Below are positions 56,531 to 62,025 of a DNA stretch of 62,025 bases, piece by piece. This DNA is from Devosia sp. 66-14 (lineage in GTDB: Bacteria; Pseudomonadota; Alphaproteobacteria; Rhizobiales; Devosiaceae): positions 635,117-697,141 of the forward strand of contig MKVB01000001.1 of NCBI GenBank assembly GCA_001899085.1, in the 5' to 3' direction. The stretch's first letter is position 1. Every line of letters begins with the position of its first letter. Made by a program: the position numbers and the translations under genes. The notes beneath the pieces are model-generated. The model searched no databases. It saw only the letters and a list, made by a program, of their open reading frames with translations, and had not been told where the DNA came from.

Positions 56531-56545
56531 ACTAGACTGTCCAGT
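56531..56545. promoter_or_regulatory. TetR operator 2
   Basis: ACTAGAC-T-GTCCAGT, one mismatch from the core of operator 1. The centres are 33 bp apart (three helical turns), so two dimers would sit on the same DNA face. Position suits control of both divergent genes. Confidence 0.7.
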
Positions 56546-56593
56546 ACTGTGATGTCAATCAGGGCTGTGAATGTTTTGCGGAGCGATAGGTCG

Positions 56594-57253
56594 ATGGGGC
56601 TGGAAGGCAACGAGCATACCGATGTGGAAAGCGATGGCCGCTCCGCACGCAAGCGCCGCGCCATCCTCGATGCCGCCACCGAGGTGTTCCTGAAAAGCGG
56701 CTATCTGGGCACCAACATGGATGAGATCGCCGCCCTCTCCTCGGTTTCCAAGCAGACGGTCTACAAGCACTTCTCTTCGAAGGAGGCGCTGTTCGTCGAG
56801 ATCGTCGGCGGCATGACCACCGGCGCCGGCGACGTGGTGCACAACGATGTCGCACAGCTCGCTGAGGGCGAGGACCTCGCGGCCTACCTGACCGAGTACG
56901 CCCTCCGCCAGCTGACGGTGGTACTGACGCCTCGCATCATGCAGCTGCGGCGCCTCGTGATCGGGGAAGTGACGCGCTTCCCCGAACTGGCGCGGGTGCT
57001 CTACGAGCGTGGACCGGCGCGCGCCATGAATATGCTGGCCGCGGTGTTCGCCGGGCTGGCCGAGCGCGGCTTGCTCGAAATCGAGGATCCCGGCGTGGCG
57101 GCGGAGCACTTCAACTGGCTGATCATGTCGGCCCCGCTCAACCGGGCCATGCTGCTCGGCGACGCCGCCATCCCCTCCTCCGCCGAGCTTCGCCGCAATG
57201 CCGAGGCCGGCGTCCGGGTGTTTCTCGCCGCTTATGGCAGGTCGCAGCGATGA
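56594..57253 (+). CDS. TetR-family transcriptional regulator
   Basis: 219 residues. The N-terminal helix-turn-helix is clear: KRRAILDAATEVFLKSGYLG, TNMDEIAALSSVSKQTVYKH and FSSKEALFVEIV. The C-terminal ligand domain (RQLTVVLTPRIMQLRRLVIG) resembles the AefR/TetR_C group. It is divergent from the alpha/beta hydrolase and presumably represses itself and that gene through the two operators. An in-frame ATG about 45 bp upstream is a less likely start. The stop overlaps the next gene (ATGA). Confidence 0.87.
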   Translation: MGLEGNEHTDVESDGRSARKRRAILDAATEVFLKSGYLGTNMDEIAALSSVSKQTVYKHFSSKEALFVEIVGGMTTGAGDVVHNDVAQLAEGEDLAAYLTEYALRQLTVVLTPRIMQLRRLVIGEVTRFPELARVLYERGPARAMNMLAAVFAGLAERGLLEIEDPGVAAEHFNWLIMSAPLNRAMLLGDAAIPSSAELRRNAEAGVRVFLAAYGRSQR

Positions 57254-57753
57254 CGGCGCAACACGTGGCACGCTGTGCGTGCGGCAAAGTCGAGCTCGAA
57301 CTGAGCGGCGCGCCGCTGATCAGTCTCGTCTGCCATTGCGACGACTGCCAGGCCGGCTCGGCGATGATCGAGGCCCTGCCCGGCGCTCCCCGGATTCTCG
57401 ATGCCGGCCACGGCACGCCCCATGTGCTCTATCGCAACGACCGCGTGCTCTGCACCAAGGGCACCGAGCTGCTCCAGGGCTACACACTGAAGCCGGACTC
57501 GACCACCCATCGCATGGTGGCCAGCTGCTGCAATTCGCCCATGCTGGTGCGGCTTCCGCCCGTACTGCACTGGACCCCGATCTATCGCGACCGCATCGCC
57601 CTACCGGCGCCGCCGCTGGAGATGCGTATCCAGACCAGGTTCCTGCCGGCCGGCATCGCACTGCCTGCCGATCTGCCTGCTGTCAGCGGAACGCCGCTCA
57701 CCTTCGTCGTCCGGATGGTCGCGGCCAAGCTCGCCATGCTGCTCGGCCGCTGA
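57250..57753 (+). CDS. GFA-like zinc-binding protein, divergent
   Basis: 167 residues. The N-terminus CACGKVELELSGAPLISLVC followed by HCDDCQAGSA matches the first GFA cysteine clusters, and a later CCNSP replaces the usual C..C pair, so the last zinc site looks altered. The DUF6151-type proteins have this pattern, in my recollection. It is translationally coupled to tetR, and so likely co-regulated with the hydrolase. Function unknown. Confidence 0.75.
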   Translation: MTAQHVARCACGKVELELSGAPLISLVCHCDDCQAGSAMIEALPGAPRILDAGHGTPHVLYRNDRVLCTKGTELLQGYTLKPDSTTHRMVASCCNSPMLVRLPPVLHWTPIYRDRIALPAPPLEMRIQTRFLPAGIALPADLPAVSGTPLTFVVRMVAAKLAMLLGR

Positions 57754-57781
57754 CGCAGCGGCCAGGGCGGCTCCGGGCCGC

Positions 57782-58354
57782 TCAGCAGTCTTTCCAGCGC
57801 AGCCGGTAGACGATTGCCGTCTTGACGTCCTGCGCCCGGATGCTGGCCGAAGCGGCCTGCCCGCCGGCAGCCCGGACCAGCAGGCTCGAATTGGTGCGCA
57901 GCGTCACGCCGCCGCCGCAGGCCGACCAGACCAGCGCGGCATCGCTCGCGGCGGTGAAGCGCCCGTTCTGCGGTCCCTTGAAGCTGCGGCTGAACACCGG
58001 ACCGGTGCCGCCCGCGAGGAACTGCTCGATGGTGAATTGCGACGTCGCCCCCGCCGGCAAGCGGTTATAGCCGGCATAGTTCACGGCAATCACCGCCACG
58101 CTCTTGCCGGCCGGCACCGTGACCGGCACCGACAGGCTGCAGGCCTTGCGGTCGAACGTCTTGCCGCTCGAACCACCGGCGGCGACCTGGTAGCGGTCGA
58201 ACCGGATGCTGATGCTGTCATTGCCGGCGACCACCGTCGCTGTCCCCGCCGGGCAGCCGGGCCCGCCATAGGAGGGCTTGCCCAGCTTCGGGGCCGCTGC
58301 CGTTGCCGGCAGGCTCATCGCAATCAGTGTCAGGGCCAGCAACCAGGCTTTCAT
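57782..58354 (-). CDS. Secreted DUF4360-domain protein A
   Basis: 190 residues with a Sec signal (WLLALTLIAMSLPATAA). The DUF4360 pattern is clear: GGPGCPAGTA, a DRKAC segment, VIAVNYAGYN, VWSACGGGV and the ending DVKTAIVYRLRWKDC. Cysteines 34, 72, 146 and 190 match those of protein C, predicting two disulfides. GGAGA precedes ATG 58354. Third gene of the operon, 20 bp after the autotransporter-like gene. The function of DUF4360 is not established. Confidence 0.83.
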   Translation of the reverse strand: MKAWLLALTLIAMSLPATAAAPKLGKPSYGGPGCPAGTATVVAGNDSISIRFDRYQVAAGGSSGKTFDRKACSLSVPVTVPAGKSVAVIAVNYAGYNRLPAGATSQFTIEQFLAGGTGPVFSRSFKGPQNGRFTAASDAALVWSACGGGVTLRTNSSLLVRAAGGQAASASIRAQDVKTAIVYRLRWKDC

Positions 58355-58374
58355 CAGGCTCTCCAATAACCGCG

Positions 58375-59715
58375 CTAGAACTGCAGGCTCAGCGTCGTGC
58401 CGGCCTGCACGTGCGTGCCGCTGACGGCGCCGCTCGAGCCCTGCGCGAAAACTCCGAGGGTGGTCGAAGGACCGAAGGTCCACCCCAGCCGCGCCCCATA
58501 CTCGGCGAACAGCTCACTTTGCCCGCCGACCGAAACCGGACCGACGAACGCCACGTCTGCGGCGACCGCGTCATTGGCGAAGCTGTGGCCGATGGCACCA
58601 TGAACCGTCAGGTCGATGTCGGGCGTCACGGCACTGGTCCAGGCGGCGTCGGCCTTCACCGTGGTGAAGCTGTTGGTGCTGTCGCCGAACGTCGCCGGAA
58701 ACAGATTGTCGGTCCCGAATGTCTCGCTGTAGCCATCGACGCTGAGCCAGCTCTGCAGCAGCGTGCCGGTAAAGGCGATCTCGTTGCTGGGATCCAACGC
58801 ATAGAGCGCGCCGCCCTCGAGATAGAGGCCGACCAGCGAAGCCGAGGTGCTGGATTTGACGGTAGCACCGTCCGCCGAGCCGTCATCATACTGGCGCGTG
58901 AAGCCGAGCGACATGCCAGGAGCGGCGTTGATCCCGGCGCCCCCGAACAGCCGGATACCGCCGGTGTCGGGCTGCAGATACTTGGCGCGGCCGCTGAACA
59001 ACAGGCCGTCCGCACTCGACTCGCCGACCGACTGGCCGAACAGCGCCACGCCCCCGTCGACGGCAAAGCCATCGCCCATGTTGAGGTGGCCGGTAGCCCC
59101 TACCGTGTGTGAGCCGACAGCGCCGAGCAACGCCACATTGTCCGGGCGCTCGACCGGCTGACCGCCGCCGACCAGCAGCTCCGATGTCGCATTGAGGTGG
59201 GTGACGATGCCGGTACGGCCGGTAGCGATGTCGCCGATCGAGCTTTCGACCGATGCCAGCGTGGTGCGGCCGAGTTCCACGTAATCGACACTGTCGAGCC
59301 CGGCCTGCGATGGCGGGCTGGGACTTTGCAGGTTCAGGCTGATGTCGCTGACGATGTTGCCGGCGGCATTGGAGCCGACATAGCCGGTATGGAAAAAGTC
59401 GGTAGCTGAACCGGGAATGACCGCCACGTCCGAGACGCCACCCTGCGTCGTCGTCAGCGTTCCGGTGTCGCCCTCGATCACGAAGCCCCGATAGTCGGCC
59501 CGATAGACCGCAAACGTATCCTCTGGCAGCAGCGTCGGCGCCACCAGGTTGCAGGTCGCGCTTGCGGTGGTCGTCGCCAGAAACACGTCGAAGATGACGC
59601 TGACCGACGTGCCGTTATTGGTGATGCTGGTGTCGCCGGGCGGGCAACCGTCCGCGGCGAATGCGCCGCCCGACATCAGGAGAAACAGTGGGGCGGCGGC
59701 GAACGGGATTCTCAT
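58375..59715 (-). CDS. Autotransporter-like outer-membrane protein with short DUF4360-like passenger
   Basis: 446 residues. Sec signal 1-20, then about 23-80 similar to the first half of DUF4360 (DGCPPGDTS, Cys24 and Cys55, YRADYRGFVI), an intervening region, a predicted helix at about 140-182 (DYVELGRTTLASVESSIGDI) and a C-terminal beta-barrel at about 195-446 with alternating aromatic strands, ending AGTTLSLQF with terminal Phe, the outer-membrane signature. This is the layout of a type V autotransporter with an unusually small passenger. It lies between the two DUF4360 genes. Confidence 0.78.
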   Translation of the reverse strand: MRIPFAAAPLFLLMSGGAFAADGCPPGDTSITNNGTSVSVIFDVFLATTTASATCNLVAPTLLPEDTFAVYRADYRGFVIEGDTGTLTTTQGGVSDVAVIPGSATDFFHTGYVGSNAAGNIVSDISLNLQSPSPPSQAGLDSVDYVELGRTTLASVESSIGDIATGRTGIVTHLNATSELLVGGGQPVERPDNVALLGAVGSHTVGATGHLNMGDGFAVDGGVALFGQSVGESSADGLLFSGRAKYLQPDTGGIRLFGGAGINAAPGMSLGFTRQYDDGSADGATVKSSTSASLVGLYLEGGALYALDPSNEIAFTGTLLQSWLSVDGYSETFGTDNLFPATFGDSTNSFTTVKADAAWTSAVTPDIDLTVHGAIGHSFANDAVAADVAFVGPVSVGGQSELFAEYGARLGWTFGPSTTLGVFAQGSSGAVSGTHVQAGTTLSLQF

Positions 59716-59769
59716 CTGGTCACTCCGAAGACCGGAGGGGTGGACACCACCCCTCCGCAGGAGCTGTGC

Positions 59770-60369
59770 TTAGCACTTCTTCCATTGCAGCTGGTAAACG
59801 ATGGCCGCGCTCACATCTTCGGAGTCGACCGTCGCCAGCGCCTGCTTGTTCTGCTTGGTGGTGACGCGAATGCTCGAATTGGTGCGCAGGTTCACGTCCG
59901 CGCCGCATGCCGACCATACCGTCGTCTGCGCCGTCAGCTTGTTCTGGATCAGGTAGTTCTCATCCTTGGGACCGTTGAAGGTCTTGCTGAAGGTCGGGCC
60001 GCGGGCGCCGGCGAAGAAGTACTCGACATTGAACTGGGAGTTCGAGCCGGCCTGGAAATTGTTGTAGCCGCGATAGTCGATGGCGAGCACCGCAATGCTC
60101 AGCCCCTGCGGCACGTGCACCGGGATCGCGACATTGCAGGCCTTGCGATCGAAGGTCTTGCCGGTATCACCGCCGGCTTCGACGACGTAGGAGTCGAACA
60201 GCAGGCTGAGCGAGGTGGCGTCGGGGCTCAGCGTTGCCGAAACACTCCCGCCCGGACAACCGGTACCGCCATATCCTGGAGTGCCCAGCGTGATGGCCTC
60301 CTGAGCGTGTGCCATGCTGGTGAACGAGGCAGCGGCGACGAGCGCGGTGACGGCGAGGAGAGATTTCAT
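59770..60369 (-). CDS. Secreted DUF4360-domain protein C
   Basis: 199 residues with a Sec signal (LLAVTALVAAASFTSMAHA). DUF4360 landmarks: GYGGTGCPGG, FDRKACNVAIPVHVP, LAIDYRGYNNF, VWSACGADVNLRTNSS and the ending VDSEDVSAAIVYQLQWKKC. Cysteines at 38, 78, 155 and 199 align with those of protein A; the two are clear paralogues. AGAAGGG lies before ATG 60369. First gene of the three-gene operon, 54 bp before the autotransporter-like gene. Confidence 0.85.
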   Translation of the reverse strand: MKSLLAVTALVAAASFTSMAHAQEAITLGTPGYGGTGCPGGSVSATLSPDATSLSLLFDSYVVEAGGDTGKTFDRKACNVAIPVHVPQGLSIAVLAIDYRGYNNFQAGSNSQFNVEYFFAGARGPTFSKTFNGPKDENYLIQNKLTAQTTVWSACGADVNLRTNSSIRVTTKQNKQALATVDSEDVSAAIVYQLQWKKC

Positions 60370-60434
60370 TTGAGCAGCCCTTCTGGAAGCTACGGCGAAC
60401 CTGCCGCAGTTGCCGCAAGCTAACCGAGCGTCCA

Positions 60435-60452
60435 TGACTCCGAGGTGAGTCA
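60435..60452. promoter_or_regulatory. Inverted repeat with two GANTC sites before the DUF4360 operon
   Basis: TGACTC-N6-GAGTCA, perfect 6-bp arms, each arm holding one GANTC (the CcrM methylation site of alphaproteobacteria), 65 bp upstream of gene C. Possible operator or methylation-sensitive promoter element. Confidence 0.35.
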
Positions 60453-60501
60453 GCCGTTCATCTCCCGTTCAGGTGCGCGCGCGCTGCCGGTTCCGAGAAC
60501 G

Positions 60502-60531
60502 AAAAAGGGCCCGCGCCAGGCGGACCCTTTC
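60502..60531 (-). terminator. Rho-independent terminator of dksA
   Basis: On the minus strand AAAGGGTCCGC pairs with GCGGGCCCTTT (one G-T pair) around a short loop and runs into TTTTC, 28 bp past the dksA stop. Confidence 0.8.
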
Positions 60532-60558
60532 AAGCTTGCTGTCGGCGGTGCCGGCGAC

Positions 60559-60972
60559 TTACTCGTCGCGATACACCTTCTCGCGCCGCTCATGCATTTC
60601 CTGGGCTTCCAGGGAGAGCGTGGCGATCGGCCGGGCGTCGAGCCGGGCGATCCCGATCGGGTCGCCGGTTTCTTCGCAATAGCCGTAGGTGCCGTCTTCG
60701 ATCCGCTTGAGCGCCGAGTCGATCTTCGAGATCAGCTTGCGCTGCCGATCGCGGGTACGGAGCTCAAGGGCACGGTCGCTCTCCGAGGAGGCGCGGTCGG
60801 CCATGTCCGGATGGTTCTGGCTTTCTTCCTGCAGGTTTTCGAGCGTTTCGCGGCTTTCCCGAAGGATCTCTTCCTTCCACCGCTCCAGCTTCTGCCGGAA
60901 ATACTCCCGCTGCCGCGGGTTCATAAACGGTTCGTCCTGAGTAGGTCGGTATTCAAGAACTTCAGTCGACAT
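60559..60972 (-). CDS. dksA: RNA polymerase-binding transcription factor DksA
   Basis: 137 residues. Binds the RNA polymerase secondary channel with ppGpp in the stringent response. The coiled coil (about 25-95) carries the tip motif with DMADRASSESDRALELRTRD. The zinc-finger region has only one of the four usual cysteines (YGYCEETGDPIG, then ARPIATLSLEAQ), a pattern common in alphaproteobacterial DksA, which fold without the classical zinc site. Two adjacent GANTC sites lie just upstream of the start. Followed by a strong terminator. Confidence 0.94.
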   Translation of the reverse strand: MSTEVLEYRPTQDEPFMNPRQREYFRQKLERWKEEILRESRETLENLQEESQNHPDMADRASSESDRALELRTRDRQRKLISKIDSALKRIEDGTYGYCEETGDPIGIARLDARPIATLSLEAQEMHERREKVYRDE

Positions 60973-60975
60973 TCT

Positions 60976-60985
60976 GACTCGATTC
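60976..60985. promoter_or_regulatory. Two adjacent GANTC (CcrM) sites before dksA
   Basis: GACTCGATTC contains two abutting GANTC sites starting 4 bp upstream of the dksA start codon. In Caulobacter-type genomes such sites mark promoters responsive to CcrM methylation and GcrA; the position here is nearer to the ribosome site than usual. Confidence 0.3.
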
Positions 60986-61087
60986 CAAAACGCCCCTAAT
61001 GGCCGGCCTTATAGTGGCGCAAGGGTATGCTTCGCAAGCTTTCAAAAGCTTGGTGATCAATCCGTGAGTGGACAGCCGCCGACTGTG

Positions 61088-61504
61088 TCAGGCGGGGTAC
61101 AGTCCGCGTTTGGCCAGTTCGACCCGGGCCCGCAGCTCGATATCGTCGAGCAATGCGTCCAATCCCGGCTCACTTGCCTCCCGCGCCTGGCTCAATACTG
61201 CCATGAGCTGGTTGAGGCGTCCCTCGGCGAGCTGGCCAACCAGCAGGTCGCCGCGCAACCCTTCCAGGGTATCGATCAGCTGGTTGCCGCGGCGCACGAT
61301 CTTCTTGCGCTTGAGCAGCGGATCTTCGACCGCCTGCAATGCCAGGAGCGCGTCCAGCGAGGTCGCGGCGGCGATCGTCGCGGTCGCTCGAGCTTCCTGG
61401 GCCTGCGGCCCCTGCCCGATCTCGAACACGGCGCCGGACGAGCTGCGGCCGGCCGCAGAGCGCCCCGCCACATTGCCTACCCGCGCACCATTCTCAATCC
61501 GCAC
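61088..61504 (-). CDS. fliX: Flagellar assembly regulator FliX
   Basis: About 138 residues from GTG 61504 (MRIENGARVGN); TTG 61522 and GTG 61513 are alternatives. It fits the FliX family: variable N-terminus, then TSLDALLALQAVEDPLLKRK, VRRGNQLIDTLEGLRGDLLV and the end LDDIELRARVELAKRGLYP. In Caulobacter FliX couples class II flagellar assembly to FlbD-dependent late gene expression and is divergent from flgI, exactly as here. Confidence 0.9.
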   Translation of the reverse strand: MRIENGARVGNVAGRSAAGRSSSGAVFEIGQGPQAQEARATATIAAATSLDALLALQAVEDPLLKRKKIVRRGNQLIDTLEGLRGDLLVGQLAEGRLNQLMAVLSQAREASEPGLDALLDDIELRARVELAKRGLYPA

Positions 61505-61552
61505 CGGACTCACCTGCCCCAACCGTCACCCGGCAAAATCTGCCGCCAGCGG

Positions 61553-61567
61553 TTAAGCAAACGTTAA
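61553..61567. promoter_or_regulatory. CtrA box between fliX and flgI
   Basis: Perfect TTAA-N7-TTAA (spacer GCAAACG), 48 bp upstream of fliX and 156 bp upstream of flgI, in the divergent promoter region. Same motif as at flgB/fliO. Confidence 0.72.
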
Positions 61568-61723
61568 TGTGCCCGGCAGGACTTGCCCATCGGCACTGAA
61601 TTCGCCGGCCAGGCGATAGTCATTGTCCAGAAAACTCAATCACTTACCGAGTTTGGCACGGTTCTCGCAATGCTCTTGGCAATCGCGGCGCATGGGGATG
61701 TGCCGCAGTCCGGGGACTGCCAG

Positions 61724-62025
61724 ATGGCCAAATTCAACCTGAAGCGCGCATTGCTTGGTCTGATGACCGCACTGCTGCTGGTGCCGCAGCCGAGCATGAC
61801 CTACGCCGCCGCCGCCCGCATCAAGGACGTCGTCAACATCGAAGGCGTCCGTGACAACCAATTGGTCGGCTACGGCCTGGTGGTCGGCCTCAACGGCACC
61901 GGCGACGGCCTCAACAACTCGCCCTTCACCAAGCAGAGCCTGCAGGCGATGCTCGAGCGGCTGGGCGTCAACACCCGCGGCGAGAACATGCGCACCGGCA
62001 ATGTCGCGGCGGTGATGGTGACGGC
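61724..62025 (+). CDS. flgI: Flagellar P-ring protein FlgI, 3' end outside window
   Basis: Partial; the first 100 codons are present. Sec signal (RALLGLMTALLLVPQPSMTY) followed by the conserved P-ring start ARIKDVVNIEGVRDNQLVGY plus GLVVGLNGTGDGLNNSPFTK. It forms the P ring around the rod, assembled by FlgA. In most alphaproteobacteria it sits between flgA and flgH; here it lies 15 kb beyond flgH, with fliX divergent. Confidence 0.95.
   Translation, partial: MAKFNLKRALLGLMTALLLVPQPSMTYAAAARIKDVVNIEGVRDNQLVGYGLVVGLNGTGDGLNNSPFTKQSLQAMLERLGVNTRGENMRTGNVAAVMVT

Noticed and set aside
61035-61052. Perfect palindrome CAAGCTTT/AAAGCTTG between fliX and dksA
   Set aside because: No T tract on either side and no known operator match; too short to assign as terminator or regulatory site.

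Overview
The window reads as chromosomal DNA of a high-GC, flagellated alphaproteobacterium of the order Hyphomicrobiales (Rhizobiales). Devosia or a close relative is my best guess, from memory of gene content only. The placement rests on CckA, CtrA-type boxes (TTAA-N7-TTAA) at flagellar promoters, a fliX/flgI divergent pair, a one-cysteine DksA, a MotE-family protein, a GguC/AraD1-like protein and an alphaproteobacterial SOS motif at recA. No rRNA, tRNA, CRISPR array, phage or transposase was seen.

Layout. 1-17.8 kb is housekeeping and accessory: a truncated MASE1-GGDEF cyclase, two GNAT acetyltransferases, a GFA-type protein, two TfoX-N proteins, fabF with a MarR regulator, icd, a GT8 glycosyltransferase, a secreted ClpP-fold protein, a GDPD-type phosphodiesterase, two EamA transporters, alaS and recA. 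18-24.7 kb holds a GguC-like protein and a type I secretion locus: a beta-helix/RTX exoprotein, a terminator, then the ABC exporter and the HlyD-type adaptor. 24.9-27.9 kb holds an aldo/keto reductase-HAD pair between two related palindromic repeats, and a methyltransferase. cckA follows at 28-30.5 kb.

30.9-46.3 kb is a flagellar cluster in four transcription units: flgB-flgC-fliE-fliQ-fliR-flhB (minus), fliO-fliP (plus), fliL-fliM-DUF6468-motE-like plus a 1125-residue secreted solenoid protein (minus), and flgF-flgG-flgA-flgH (plus). CtrA-like boxes lie in both divergent promoter regions. The cluster is then interrupted by about 15 kb of other genes: an M32 carboxypeptidase, an MFS exporter, an ABC-F ATPase with a possible leader peptide, a CUT2-type sugar ABC transporter, a VOC protein, a secreted alpha/beta hydrolase with a divergent TetR regulator and two operators 33 bp apart, a second GFA-like protein, and a three-gene DUF4360 operon. 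It resumes with dksA, fliX and flgI, again with a perfect CtrA-like box.

The most novel-looking unit is the DUF4360 operon (57.8-60.4 kb). Two small secreted four-cysteine proteins flank an autotransporter-like outer-membrane protein whose short passenger resembles the first half of the same domain. Other points of note are adjacent duplicated gene pairs, several families of long palindromic repeats, and the uncharacterised AMIN-like/solenoid protein in the motility operon.
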